A DNA stretch of 64,000 nt. Origin: Progne subis subis (taxonomy: Eukaryota > Chordata > Aves > Passeriformes > Hirundinidae). Of the stretch, positions 47,273 through 60,296 are shown one piece after another (position 1 is the stretch's first letter; every line of letters begins with the position of its first letter). The stretch lies in the NCBI GenBank assembly GCA_022316685.1, contig JAKJHU010000066.1, positions 4,523,913-4,587,912 of the forward strand, in the 5' to 3' direction. Both the position numbers and the translations under genes were made by a program. A model generated the notes under the pieces. It worked only from the letters and a program-made list of their open reading frames with translations. It was not told the origin of the DNA and did no database searches.

Positions 47273-47345
47273 CATCACAGAATGGTCTGGAAGGAACTTT
47301 AGAGATCATCCATCTCCACCCCCCTGCCATGGGGGCAGAGACACA
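47273..47345 (-). mobile_element. CR1 LINE 3' end
   Basis: ATCACAGAATGGTCTGGAAGG, CTTTAGAGATCATCCATCTC and CCCCCTGCCATGGGGGCAG. Minus strand, about 73 bases. Confidence 0.88.
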
Positions 47346-49395
47346 GGGAACCTTTGGATCCCAGGTCCAGGAGGATGGGAAGAAGGGACGGAGCAAGCAG
47401 ACAGGAAAAAAAGAGAGATGAGCATCAGGTGAGGATAAACATCTCAAGACATCTCCTGAAGGCCAGGAGGTCAGTGAGGTCCAAGGATGAAAATTAACCA
47501 TCGACCTGGTTTTCTGCATTTCTACCAAGGTCGTTCAGCACAGTGGGAAATTGGGCCAGGCCTGTTCCACTGACAGAACGGGGGTTGTACCTTTGCTTTT
47601 GTGGTGTCTTTTTTTCTGCTGTAAGTAAAACCAAAGACTTCCTTCTCCCATGGGAGAGTTTTTAACTGTCTCCTACCCATTGCTGAATTCCAGAGCTCAC
47701 TGATCATCAAACAACACTTCCCTCACAAAAAGCTGTCCATTAATGATCTCCAGGAGGAACAAATCACATCTTGCTCATTGATTTGAACCTAAACTAGCCA
47801 CAGAGCTAGAATTAAGATCAGCTGTGGAGAAGTGGTCAGACCTACATCGGCAAATTGTTAGTCAGGGGTGGTCGAGTCCTGGATTAGTTAAACCACACTT
47901 AAACCCAGGTGAGAGGCTGCTGAGAGCTTCTCCTGACACCTCTGTGCCACAAAGAGCTGGCACTGGGTGGACTTTGGAGTTAAAACTCCCCAGCCCTGGA
48001 CTATGGAGCATCTGGTGTGCAGATCTCCCTGGTGCTAATTCCTCACAGATCAACCTTCATTAGAGCAAATACCTGACGAGTTACAGCTCCTGCATTCCTT
48101 CCTCGGAGTTATATTTAGTTTTATATTTATATTCCCGGTTTAGCTGTATCCTTGTGTTTATTCCCCAAGGCATGTGTTACAGCTGGCTCCAAAATGCTGA
48201 TATGCTCTAGGTGTTGGTGACAAGATGTAAAACCTGCAGGGCTGCTTTTGTAAATGCTTTTTACACAAGTTTTGCAGTTTCCATCCTGGGAAAAGGTTTT
48301 CTTGCATTCCTTTAACTTTCATTTGTTTAGTGAAAATATCACCAGTAAAAGAGAAGGAAAACTCTGTTCTTCTATGCACTAAGCCTCAAACCTCGATTTT
48401 CATTGGTTTCTCCTCTTACAAGATGGTAAAAATGTGACTTTCATCATCAGAGCTCACACACTGTGAGGCAAAACTTTAGCACTATAAACTGTATACTTGA
48501 GTTCAGAGCTCGTCCAAAACCACCAGTTTATGTGTTCACAGAAATTAAGTTAGACTTTGGACTTGTTTACACACAAGCTTTACATGAATTTAATTTAAAC
48601 TAGCATATTTCAACCAGAATTTAATTTCAACTAGCATATTTCAACCCGAGCATATTGTTTGTTGACTTTTATTTCAGTTTAAATCTTTGTTTTCGTTTAT
48701 TTTAGCTGAGCTACTACTCTGCATCATCCAACAGCACCTAAACAGACATAGAAACTATGAATAAATAAATAGAACAGCACCATAAAAAATGCTGAGCAGA
48801 TCTAAACACACCAGTTTAAAAATGGGCCCTGGAATAAATCTTGAGTGTCCAGGGATGTCTGTATTTTAGTGTGGCAGCTAGGAGTGCTTTGAAAATCTCT
48901 TACTCTGCTTCCTCTTGATAAAATGATGGAAGACTCCATTCAACTCTTAGCCAGAGCTGCTTGACACTGATTCCCTGGAGAGAAGGAGCTGGGAGCCCAA
49001 GTTCAGCCTGGCACTGTGTGATTACATTATTTTCAAATGGATACTGGGCATCCACAGAGGAAGCCAGTCCTCTGTGCTTAAAGGATCAGAAGAGAATCAG
49101 AAGAGACAACAGAACAAGATTCCTTGGGCAAATCAGGCATTTCTGGCTATCCTGGAAGCACTGGCATGTGCATGTTGTCCCATGGCATTAAAATGAAATC
49201 CCTTACCCCAGCATGTTTTAATGCATGATTCACCATTTCCCCTGTGGGTTTCTTCTTTATGTGTTCCCCTCCAGGCTCAAAATCTCCACTTCTCCACAAA
49301 AACACCTCCAAGACAACAATTTCTCTGGGGCAGCAATTTAAGAAACAGGGAGGAACGTGTCTCACAACATGAGCTTGGCATCTGTAGAGCATGGA
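47346..49395. other. Intronic unique sequence
   Basis: No exon recognised. Contains a two-copy 31-bp repeat at 48586-48647, listed separately. Confidence 0.45.
48586..48647. repeat. Two-copy 31-bp tandem duplication
   Basis: GAATTTAATTTAAACTAGC and GAATTTAATTTCAACTAGC, each followed by ATATTTCAACC; period 31, about two mismatches. The sequence carries TTTAATTTAAA and TAGCATA cores. Confidence 0.88.
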
Positions 49396-49509
49396 AAACT
49401 CATCCTTCCCAGAAAACTCATCCTTCCCAGAAGCTCATCCTTCCCAGAAACTCATCCTTCCCAGAAAACTCATCCTTCCCAGAAACTCATCCATCCCAGA
49501 AACTCATCC
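49396..49509. repeat. Minisatellite, seven 16-18 bp units
   Basis: About seven copies of CTCATCCTTCCCAGAAA with lengths varying through loss or gain of A; the last has CATCCATCCC and is cut off by CTCATCCGGAGC. Near-identity of units implies recent expansion. Confidence 0.93.
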
Positions 49510-49773
49510 GGAGCGCGTGGCACCACGTGTGCCAAGAGTGTCACGCTCATGGGGTGGCACGGGGATGGGTTGGGAAGGTGTTGGAGCAGGGTGTGGGTGT
49601 GCAGCTGTGGGTGTAGGGGGTCAGTGAGATGAGGTCCTTGTGATGTCTGGGGGGACGCAGCCCCGTGAGGGTTTTGCTGTTGTTTCTCCCGTTTTGCAGC
49701 CTTTTTGTGCTCCGTGCTTCGTGGAGCCTCTGCCCGGTGTGTTTCATGAGTGTGTTCCCCAGCTCGTGCACTG

Positions 49774-50170
49774 ATGGAATGATGGAATGGTGTGGAAGGA
49801 ACCTGAAGGATCATCTCATTCCACTCCCTCTGCCATGGGCAGGGATACTTTCCACTATCCCAGGTTTCTCCAAGCCCTGTCCAGCCTGGCCTTGAACACT
49901 TCCAGGGATCCAGGGGACATGCCACAGCTCCTCTGGGCACCCGGTGCCAGGGCCTGCCCACCCTCCTAGCCAAGATTTTCTCTTCACTATCCAAACTAAT
50001 CCTTCCCTCTGTCAGTATAAAGCCATTCCCCCTTGTCCTATCACTCCATGCCCTTGTCTCAAGTCCCCCTCCAGCTCTCCTGGAGCCCCTTCAGACATTG
50101 GAAGGTCTCCCCAGACCTTTCTCCAGCTTGAATGCCCCAACTCTCTCTGCCTGCCTTCATAGGCGAGTCT
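49774..50170 (-). mobile_element. CR1 LINE 3' fragment, about 400 bp
   Basis: ATGGAATGATGGAATGGTG, CCCTCTGCCATGGGCAGGG, CCACTATCCCAGGTTTCTCC, GGCCTTGAACACTTCCAGGG, AAGCCATTCCCCCTTGTCC, TATCACTCCATGCCCTTGTC and TGCCTTCATAGGCGAG. A colinear, well-preserved copy on the minus strand. Confidence 0.96.
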
Positions 50171-50648
50171 CTGTTTGTAATCTAGACTGAGGTGTGTGCT
50201 TCAATCCCATGAATCCTGTAGTAATGGTAATGTTCAAATACACGTTGGAGACAGCTCTGTATCACCCCTTGTGCCTGGCACGTGTGTGGGCAGTGTGCTC
50301 CAGATCCCATGCAGTGTCCAACACCGGGGGATACTTGACAGGACAAAATCCCTTAAAGTGCTGTGTGGTAAGAAAAACCCTATTTAAATACTCCCATGTC
50401 ACCAACAGAGACACAGTGTGACATTTCCACTGCCTGGAGGGAAAATATTTTATGCAGCTGCACATTAGGTTCGTCAAACAAGTCAAGGGAAAAGAAGATC
50501 CATCTTGCATCTCATCTCCAGGATGGGGATGGCAAAAGCAGCAGTCTGGAAAGCTCTGCATGCATGAGGCACTTTGAACCTTCACTGTCTGTCTCGCTCC
50601 TTCCAAAAAAAATGTTATGAGTCATGCAGGGAGGCAGCAGGACATGGG
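50171..50648. other. Intronic unique sequence
   Basis: Nothing recognised. Confidence 0.4.

Positions 50649-50681
<33 letters not shown>
50649..50681. repeat. Poly(A) run, 33 bases
   Basis: Uninterrupted A33. Confidence 0.95.
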
Positions 50682-50685
<4 letters not shown>

Positions 50686-53600
50686 GGCAAAAGAGGAAGT
50701 TATGAACATGAATTAAGCAATGAATATTAAATAACAAAAAGACAAACCTGTGAATGTGATCAGAGCAGCTGGGTTGTCACACTACCCCTGACAATGTTGG
50801 TTGTCTCAGCTCCATCTCATCCCTCACCTCCAGAGTGTCTTCTCTTCCTACGATGACTGAAGGATTCATGCTCTACTGTTAGAAATTATCTTTTCTAGCA
50901 CAGACTTCAGGGATGCCCATAGGAACTCAGACTACGGAGGTCCAACGCCCATCTCAAGCTCACCAACCCTTTCCAACCCATCTCTTGCTCCTCTCTACCT
51001 CTGTCATTGTGTATAAAATGTTAATGGAAAAGAACAGACTGGATTAAATTCCAACTTTTTATTGGATCAACTCAAAATTGAATAAATGAGGTGCAGTTTT
51101 GAGTTAGACTTGAATATCCACAATGTTTTTTTCCATTTCTTTTGCAGACATTTAAGCTGATTATTAGATCTGCTACAGGGTGGTACTTCCATTTAATTCA
51201 TTTTCTCTAAACACATTATCTGACTCGTAGATGGAGAAAAATGCCCCCACATTTTCCTGTGCATATACAGGGTGTTTATTCCTGGCTTTCTTAATTATTA
51301 TTCACAGTAAGCACTCGCTGCGTGGCATTTTGGCGTGTGCTGCTAGGATGGACTTGTCCATTGAGAGCACAATTAAAACCCTTCCATAGATGCAGCATCA
51401 ATAGATTTAAGATAACTCCTTGGCTGAGGTATCCCGAGGGAAAACTGCTGAAGTTTAGTAGCAGATGATGTCTGGAATACTGGGCAACAGCGGGGGTCTC
51501 CTCTGCAGGATCCATCACTGCACTCCCAGTGTTCCAGCAGGATTCCCAGCAGAGGGGAAAAAATAGTGGAAGGTCAAAAATGGCGACTGAGGGTTTTAAA
51601 TTTACCTGATTTGGTAAAAAGTGACAGCAGAGCAAGGGAGGGTAAGTTATGACTAAATCCAGGCATGCCATGGATGGGAATTCAAAATTCACAAAAATAA
51701 GACCATCTTATGGCTTATGGAGTATCTCAGAGGGGGGTAGGATATCAGCCCCCAAAATGTGTTGCCTGGGCCACAATCAGACACTAAACCTCCAGTCCAG
51801 TGCCCCTGATGCCCCTGATGACCCTTTCATATTAATTAGCCAGGAATGCAAGTCCTTGGCTCCTGGTGGGGTGAATAGAGAGGAACAGTCCTGAAATTTG
51901 TGGCTGTTTTGAAGAGAATTCTGGCATTTCTCTGCTGCTTGCAGGGTCTGGCAGCGCTGAGGAGCAGCAGGCTGGGTTGTTGACTGTCCCTTAACGTTAT
52001 CACAGTTGGTGTGCCAAATATGGTTTGGGATTGCAGAGGGATTTGAGAAATTCCTGCAGGGTTTGATCAAGAAACCCGTCTGCCAGGCTGGCCAGGTCTG
52101 TGTGTCCATCCAGGGCACGGCAGGATGCTCTCTCTGGGACAGATGTCCTGCAAAGTCTTCTGGAGTTTTTTGGAAAGTGAACCAGGACTGCTCAGCTCGG
52201 TGTGAAATCCCTGGCATTAAATGACACAGGGCAGCGCAATCCCTGCTTCTGCAACAGATGGAGTGAATTCCAGGCCAGCCTCTGCTTTGCAAACACTCCC
52301 AGGAACAGCCTCCCCACCAGAAGTGCTGCTGCTGCTGCCACTGACTCACCACAGCATCCCAAACTCCACAGCATGGCCAAGCACAGACCGCAGGGAACGT
52401 CCTTGTCCCCATCCCAGCCGGTTCAGGCTGCATCCCGAAGGTCAAAGAGCCAAATCCTTTAGGTGTGAGAGATAAAAGCAGCCCTGTTCCTGCCAAAATG
52501 CAGTCTGGGCCATCCCTCCTGGGAAAGTGGTGGGGAAATGGTGGATTTGAAAACTTCTGGTTGTTCACAGCTCTTGGCTGTGCCTGATACTTTGAGTGCT
52601 GGATGAATCCCTCAGAATCCTGGGGTCAGAGCAACCTCCCTCCAGAGAAGCTGCAGGATTTCCCTGTAGATCCATCACCTGGGACATACGAAGGGCTTCC
52701 AGCCCTCTCATTCCACCTCTACCTGCCCCACCATGTGAGGAATCCCTGAACCATGGCACGGGCTAATCAATGATGACACACCTGGGGACTCCCCATCACT
52801 GAAAGTTGTCATCGTCACCTGGGGACTCCTTCCTCCCCCTCTTTGCTGCAAGATCACAGCTTCTCCTCCTTTCTGAGGTGTTTTCTACAGGTGTAAGATC
52901 CAGCTCTTGGTAGCTTCATCACTGCCCAGCCCTCCCTGAAACTGGACCTTGGTGATGATGGCAAAAACCAGTCAGGGACACAAACAGCTTGGCTACAGGA
53001 ACAAGATTTCACCCTGAAATAGTGTCAGAGTAGGGACAGTGTTCCCCACACCTCCCACAGGGCAGTCAAAGAGCTGAGATTGAAGTAGGCTCTGGGTTGG
53101 GCACCAGAGCTCCCCAAAAACACCAGGAAAGTTGGGTTTTTATCTTCATCCTGTGGTATAATCTGAGATCTGCTGCTGAAAACCTCTTCCTGTGCATACC
53201 ATCATTAATTTGTACTAATGGGTCAGCACTGAAGAGTTTATGGAGACAGGTAAATGGGAAGAGTGTTTTGCATCACTGTAACATTTTTTAACCTATTCTC
53301 GTGTTTTCTGTCCATATCGTAACTTCCACTAGTTTTAAAGAAAGTTCAAAGAAAAAATAAAAGTAATTCTCAAAGCTTTCATGTGGGCAGTGAAGCATTC
53401 CAAGACCTTTCTTCCCATCCTTTAATTTGATTCAAATCTAGAGCTTTCCCTGTCTGGCTCTAATCATTTAGCTGTACAGAAAAAGGCTCTAAAATGCAGC
53501 TTCAGGCCAGAGAAAACCCTGGACTTAAGAGTTTCTCTTGCAGGATATGCTCCTTTCCCCCCCACAAATAGAACAGCAAAAGAAATTAAATTATCAATTC

Positions 53601-54567
53601 CAGCCTCAAAAAAACTCTTGTAGCAACTTGCTGCTGAACCAGGTGTCTGAACACTCATGCCAGCACCCCAACATGTTCCCACACACAGAACCCAGCTCCA
53701 GCCCCTCCAGGTCTCCTTCTGTGCCAGTTTTCTGATCAAACACACTTCAGGAATCATCAGTTTCATCTTCCCTCACCTACATCAACGTTTTTCCCTGCGT
53801 CCATGGTCATTACAGCCTTTTGTACCTTTTTGCTCCCTCTAGTTCCCTCTTCAAAGCCAATCCTTTCATTCCCACTCCATTGTCGTGGAAGGACTCGGCA
53901 CTTTTGACAAAGGAAAATGATAAATTTCATTACAATTCATCTCATCCCCCTCATTTCCCCTCCCTGTCCACTGGCCCAGAATCTGGCAGGAGCTGTGATG
54001 CTGCAGGTCAGCACTGGAGGCTGCCTGCCCTCCAGTTTACCCGAACATTGCATGGAATTAATGGATATCACAGGGAGAACAAAGTGCATCCCTACATCAA
54101 GGGAACACCGTAAAAATCACACGTCCAGTTCTCCTCAGAAAAATCTCCTTTGCTTTTATCTATAGGAAGATCAGTAGAGCTTACAAATCATCTGTCCCTC
54201 CATATAGATATATTTGGAAACTACTATTCACCCCAAAATAAATCTCTTTGCTGCACATGAAACCACCTGAGGACACGCAGTAGTTTGCAATAATCTTATA
54301 AATATTAGGTGTCTTTGCCTCCTTATCATTATTCATCTCCTGGTGCCATGAAAGCACATAATAAAAATAATCATTAAAAAAAAAACAACCATAGAGAGAA
54401 CATTATTTGGAAGAACAGGGCTCATTTAAAAGTATGACCTGTCAACCCAAGGGTGCAGCCAGTGGAAACTGGGTCAAAAATACAGAGCAAAAGTGTTCAG
54501 TGGGCACAGGAAATAATGTAAAAAAAACGGGGAGAATGTTGAAGCTGTGCAAGGGCAGAAATCAAGG
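50682..54567. other. Intronic unique sequence, 3.9 kb
   Basis: No mobile element or exon recognised. The longest open frame of the window (263 codons, minus, 51777-52568) is here; see findings. Confidence 0.4.
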
Positions 54568-54597
54568 AAAAAAAAAAAATATATATATATATATATA
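54568..54597. repeat. A12 followed by (AT)9 microsatellite
   Basis: A run of twelve A bases passes directly into alternating AT. Confidence 0.95.
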
Positions 54598-56065
54598 GTA
54601 AATGAAATTTCTCTTGTTTTGTCTGCCAGCCCACAGAATAAATCTTTGAAATGGGATCAGACTGAAATTTGGATTTTTCTTGGGTTTTTTTTCCCCCTTA
54701 CCAAAAGGACATTAATGAAAACCAACAAAATGGTTCAAGTGGTCTGTAAAGGAAAAAATCATTTCATTTCAGTCTTCTGCAAGGAAAGGGAAGAAACAAA
54801 CTGCTAAATATAAGAGAAGAGAAAGTCAGCATGTCTTTAAACAATAGTTTTCAGGACAAATATACATCCAAGATGCAAAAAAAAGTGTTTAGAGGGTGAT
54901 TGTTCTCCAAAGAGGTTGGACTCCACAAAAGCACAGACTCTTCCTTTCCAAAAATTACGACTCCTTCAAATAGCCCGACTTTGTTTTCGCTTTCCAGAGC
55001 ACAATGAAGATCTCCCAGGGAGAGCAGAAACACACTGAATTTTTTGAGTTTCGGCAGAGGGGAAAATCCCCTTGCACCCAAAAACCGGAGCTGATGATTT
55101 GCATGCTGGAAGCAGAGCTTTTCAAAGCCAGGCAGGGTTTCTGCTCTGGTTTTCCCAAAGTCAGCCCTTTTCCATATCCAGCAGTCCCACAGGACACCAG
55201 CAGCAGCAGCAAAGCAAAGCTGAGCCCACACAGGCCTGAAATCCACTTAATTAGTCCACCTTTCCAGCCTGCTCATGGTGAATCCAAGCTGAATCCCAAC
55301 TGGATTTTCCAGCAGCTTGGCTGTGAGAAGAGACTGCTCCCTGCTCCTTCTGTCCTTGAAGAGGAGAAAGCCTGGACAGACACTTAAAGAGTGACAAACT
55401 GTGTCTGGACAGATTTGTCCTGCTTACCTAAGTTGAGTCCAGACAGAGGACAAATTAAATCACATTTATCTGCTCCTGCTGCTTGTCAGACCATCATTCC
55501 CACTCTGCTTAGCTGGAGAGTGTCGCCCTGTCCTCTACAGAACCACACCAAATGAAGAGTCATGGGTGGAATGAACCCTGTCAGGATGAGGGGAAATGTG
55601 AAAATAATGTCTTAGAATTAAGGGGCTTGCCTGGAAAGAGGTGGAGCATCAAGAGCTCCAAGAACTCATCCAGCTGCCCTTGTTCCAGAAATAGTTTTGC
55701 ACTGACTTTTTTTGCCTTGGAGCTGGACACTCAGCACCAATGCCCACCTGGATTTGTCTGCAAACAGGTACAGCAACAAACACATCCCACGCACTCACAG
55801 GTACAGGCAGACACAGACACGGGGATAAAATTGAATGTGTGAAATGCCCGTGGCCATGTGTAAACAAGCTGTGTCTCTCCTCAGAGAGCGCAGAGACATG
55901 GGAAAGATGGGGGGAAGGATGCCGGGAAGGATCTGGGGAAGGATTAGTGGAATCCTGGTACAGACACCTAAGGAAGTGAGAGAGGTCACAGCATAAAAAT
56001 AACTCTGTCCCTCCAATATCAACTGCCAGTGGAGTCTCAGGTAACAAATCAGATCAAAATCATCA
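54598..56065. other. Intronic unique sequence
   Basis: No repeat family or exon recognised. A CAGCAGCAG run occurs at 55198-55210. Confidence 0.4.
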
Positions 56066-56240
56066 TCACAGAACCATCCCAGAATGGTTTGGGTTGGAAA
56101 GGACCTTAAAGTCCATCCAGTTCTACCTCCTGCCCTGTGCAGACACCTTCCACCATCTCAGGCTGCTCCAAGCCCTGTCCAACCTGACCTTGGACACTTC
56201 CAGGGATCCAGGGGCATCCAAAACTTCCCTGGGCAACAAG
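56066..56240 (-). mobile_element. CR1 LINE 3' fragment
   Basis: TCACAGAACCATCCCAGAATGG, TTTGGGTTGGAAAGGACCTT, CCTCCTGCCCTGTGCAG, CAGGCTGCTCCAAGCCCTGT and TTGGACACTTCCAGGGATCC. Minus strand. Confidence 0.94.
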
Positions 56241-56999
56241 AGATGTCCCCATGGTAGACAAAAGTTGAGTTTTCTTGGTGTGTCTCAGTCTCCTGGGAGC
56301 TCTTTCCATTCCAGCACAGGACACCAGAAGAATACCAAAGCCTGAGGTTCACTGCCAAAATTCCAAACAGATTTGAAGGCCCATGACTGGTTTAGGTCTA
56401 TTTCTATTCTACCTATAGGGCCTGAGGATCCAGTTAAAGAAGGTGAAGCCATTAAATTTACAGGCATTTTAATTCTAAGCAATTATATAAACCCTATCTG
56501 CTTGTAGAGAAAGCCTCCCTGTGTCAGAGCTAATATTAATTTTAAATCTCCAACCTTTTCAAATTAATGTGAAACTGTAAGTTTCCACATTCTTTGATTA
56601 AACATTCTGCTGTGTAATGACTACTTTATTATTTCCCCCCTCCAAATTACTGATTGTTGTCTTACATTACAGCCTCATCGGTACTTATTAAATTAACAAG
56701 ACTTTGAAACACTTAATGAATCAAAACTCATCAAGTGTTTCCAAAGTTAATAACTAATCTAAAGATTCCTTTTTTTTCTCCCCCTTCACTCTATATCTGC
56801 ATGTGAATTTATACATTCCCCACACAATCGCTGAAGTTCAGATGGTCCTAATCTCATGAAAGATTTATTACCCCATAGCTCAGTGATTTATTCAACGTTT
56901 GCTGGAGCAACACGTAGAATGTGTGAGGAAGGGAGGGAGGAGGGTCTCTATTTATTATTTCATTTCCAAAGCTTATTCCAAGTTCTTGGGACCCCTCCA
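56241..56999. other. Intronic AT-rich sequence with conserved-element look
   Basis: At 56525-56800: AATATTAATTTTAAATCTCC, TTGATTAAACATTC, TAAATTAACAAG, AAGTTAATAACTAATC. No exon or repeat family recognised. Confidence 0.35.
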
Positions 57000-57021
57000 T
57001 GTGTGTGTGTGGTGTGTGTGT
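57000..57021. repeat. (GT)n microsatellite
   Basis: Alternating TG with one GG interruption. Confidence 0.93.
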
Positions 57022-57347
57022 CCGCAGACTGGAGCTGAATAACAAATTCGTGGTTGTTAAATTGGAAGTGGAAGCTGGGGGTGCACAAAGGATGGCTGAA
57101 ATCCAGGAAAGAGTGGCTCTATAGTGACAGGGACAGAATAATGGAGAAATTTGTCCTCTATGTTCCAAAACGTAAAACTAAAAGGAAAAGTTTTTTCAGG
57201 ATTGTGAAAAGCAAACAAGCCTCCCCATCAGATGTTAACAGGAAAATTAATGACACAGGGGAGATGTGCTTGGTAGATTTTTGGGAAGGGTGCGGAGGTA
57301 CAGCATGGAACCCAGCAAGAAACAATAGGACAGCATCCTTATTCCCA

Positions 57348-57697
57348 GGGTGTTCAGCCTGGAGAAGGCTCCGGGGAGAGCTTCCAGAACATTCCAGGGC
57401 CTGAAGGGGCTCCAGGAGAGCTGCAGAGGGACTGGGGACAAGGCCTGGAGGGACAGGACACAGGGAATGGCTCCCACTGCCAGAGGGCAGGGCTGGATGG
57501 GATCTTGGGAAGGAATTCCTGCCTGGGCTGGAATTGCCAGAGAAGCTGTGGCTGCCTCTGGATCCCTGGAATGTCCAAGGCCAGGTTGGACACTGGGGCT
57601 AGGAGCAGCCTGGGACAGTGGGAGGTGTCCCTGCCCATGGATGGGGTGGCACTGGATGGGCTTTAAGGTCCCTTCAAACTCAAACCATTCTGTGAGG
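57348..57697 (+). mobile_element. CR1 LINE 3' fragment, 350 bp
   Basis: GGGTGTTCAGCCTGGAGAAGG, CTGAAGGGGCTCCAGGAGAG, TTGGGAAGGAATTCCTGCC, GGATCCCTGGAATGTCCAAG, GGTGTCCCTGCCCATGGATG and TTTAAGGTCCCTTCAAACTC. Longest plus-strand CR1 tail here. The 181-codon minus frame at 57247-57792 is antisense to it and is not a gene. Confidence 0.96.
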
Positions 57698-60275
57698 TCT
57701 TTTGAGAGCAATCCCTGGAGCAGAACCTGTTCCTGGGGAATGGTTTCTTGAGGAGAAAGCAGAGCTTTTCCAGTAATTCCAATTATTCCCAATTATTCAG
57801 TGACTCGAGCAGAGATATCTCCCTGTGAGCAGAGCAGAGGGAAAAGACTTTCCTGCTCACCTGCACCCACAGAGAGGGGCTGGCTCTTAGATGGGCTGGG
57901 AATGGAAATCCCCAAGATGTGAAAGGGAGGAGGAAATGCAGGAGAGGGAAAGGGAACAGCAGAGAGCTGGCAGGATGAGCACAGCAGCACATTTCAGTCT
58001 CCAGCACCAGAGCAGGCCCAGGTGCTCAGCTGCCCATATGGAGCCTCCTGCAACTCCAACAGAATTTATGCTCCGTCCATATAAATTGCATCTCTCTGCC
58101 AACAGCAGTGATAAATGTACCCTACAAAGCTCCCTCAGGCCCCACTACCCTTTTCCCCCTGCCCTGCACCATCTCTGTTCTCAGCTACCTTGGGGCAGCT
58201 GGATTTGTGATTATCCACTCCAACACCCCATTAATCTCAGGCTCCCTTTTACACGTGTAGGAAGAGAAATCTTTGTGCAATGACACCGCTGTAAAACAGG
58301 GAGCCTGAAGTGCAGCCCTGCTCAGAAAGAGCTCACGGGTGCTGTGATGAGAGACCAACAAGACCAGGCTGAGAGAGGAAATCCAACCCAGCCATATGGG
58401 ACTGGGTGACAAAACCCATCAGGCGGATGCGGGAGAGGGGAAATTCATCCGCAATTTGTGCTGCAGCAGCTGAGACCGGAGAGTGGCCTTTTAACTGGAT
58501 TTTACACCAATTCTCTCTGATGCATTGTGAGGAGAGAGGCAGGCGCAGAAGGGCCGTGGTTCAGCCCTGGAGGCAATTGTGGAGGAAAATGCAATTACAT
58601 CTGGCTGCTGAACTTGCCCTTGCCTTCCCCTGGTTGTATGAGCTGTGCTCTCGCCTGGGAAAACATATATGTAAAAGGAAGGGATTGGAATAGATGGCCA
58701 TGCCACTCCTATCAGTGACCCCGCGCCCGGGCTCCTTTTTCCCCCGGAAAAAATTTTCACGCCATTCCAACCACAGGGTAATTACAATCGGGGCAGGTGG
58801 AGCTTGGCCCAACCCTCACTGCCCACCACACCTCACAGAAGACTTTTGTCCCACACTCTGGAGATATTTTAGAGCAGTTTCTCCGCAGGCTGCGCTGGAA
58901 TTCCACCCTTCTCCTCCTCACTTCTCCTCCTGCGTGCTCACCAAGGTGTGGGGGGATGAACATCCCATGGCCAGGTGTCACGAGAGCCACCGCTGATGGA
59001 GGACAAAGCAGAGGGAATCCTCTGTCACAATCCACTCCTTCCTTCCATAGGAGCTAGGGTTTAGATCAGGAGGTGACCAGAACTAAATTCACCCCCAGGA
59101 TCTCAACCACATCTGCAGCACACACTGCCCTGGTTTGAGCATGAAAACTCCCTCTGCCTCTTCTCCCTGTTCCTCACAGCAGTGATGGTGTTGCTTCCCT
59201 CCTAGCTGGAGTGAGTTAATTAATTAATGCACGTGACATGAATTACCACCGTCACCTTCCCTACTCCAGTTATCCCTCTTGATCCAGAGCATTCATTTGT
59301 CCTGAAACACCAAGATCTGGATTGAAACAAGGATGAACAGGAACTGAGCTCCATCTCAATAATTTATTTCTGTTTCCTTACAGATTCCCCAGATAAGAGC
59401 GAAGTCCTCAGTTGCCCGGTGCGCAGTGTTTTTATCAGACCACAACATGTGGTGATTTTCTTCAGGTCATAGATGAAGTGACTCGTCTGCCTCTCTGGTG
59501 CAGTGTCCTCCCACTGCTGGTGAGATGTGAAACCAGATGTCCTCACCTCCAGGCTGGTGTCTCACCCCAGAGATTAAATCCCTTCAAACCCAAAGCTGTC
59601 TTACTGAGGGCTGAGCAGGAATTTGGATGTGGAGCAAGGAGGCAATTGTGAGCCAGGGACCACACAGAGCCCTCCAAAATACCCCAACCTGCCAGCAGTG
59701 TCAAGTAGTCCATAAATTATCCTTGAAACCTTCTGGTTTTAATCAGTCCCAGTCCCTGATTACTCTTGGAACGTGACTCCCGGCCCCTGCATGGAGTATT
59801 TATCTCGCATTAATTAGATTAGAAAAGCAGGGGTATTCAATACACCAACTAATCAAGTCAAGGGATCAATACAGCACATGGCAGAGACTTCCAATGTCCT
59901 CACTCTGTGAGATGACAACGAATCTATTCCAGAAGGTGCTCAAAATAACACTTGGTGACCTAACGGAGGGGAAATCTGAACTTTCATCTGCCTTCCTGCT
60001 TGAGAAGAAAGAGGTGGTGCTGGGGTATAAATAACCATTCCTGCAGGGCAGAACTGGTGGGGCTGAGCAGTAAAACACAACTCCAGGTCTTTGGCCAGCA
60101 TGGAAGGGTAGCCAGGGCTTCAGGAGCATTAATTGCAGCCAACCAAGGTGCCAGGTAACCCTGAGCCAGGAGCTCCAGGTCTTGTTGTTCTCATGAATTT
60201 TGGTGCTCTGTGGTTTAGCCATTGGGCCACGACAACACAGAGTTATTTGATGAGTAGTACAAAAATAAATTAAGG
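57698..60275. other. Intronic unique sequence
   Basis: No repeat family or exon recognised. The stretch 58440-58790 (CCTTTTAACTGGATTTTACACC, GCAATTACATCTGGC, GAAAAAATTTTCACGCC, GTAATTACAATCGG) and 59215-59245 (TTAATTAATTAATGCACGTG) have enhancer-like motif content. Confidence 0.35.
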
Positions 60276-60296
60276 AAAAAAAAAAAAAAAAAAAAA
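60276..60296. repeat. Poly(A) run, 21 bases
   Basis: A21, followed by GAAAAA. Confidence 0.93.

Noticed and set aside
49221..49632. Three overlapping plus frames with repeated Ser-Ser-Phe-Pro-type motifs
   Set aside because: They are the translation of the 17-bp minisatellite, open because its unit lacks stops.
57247..57792. 181-codon minus frame
   Set aside because: Largely the antisense of the plus-strand CR1 at 57348-57697.
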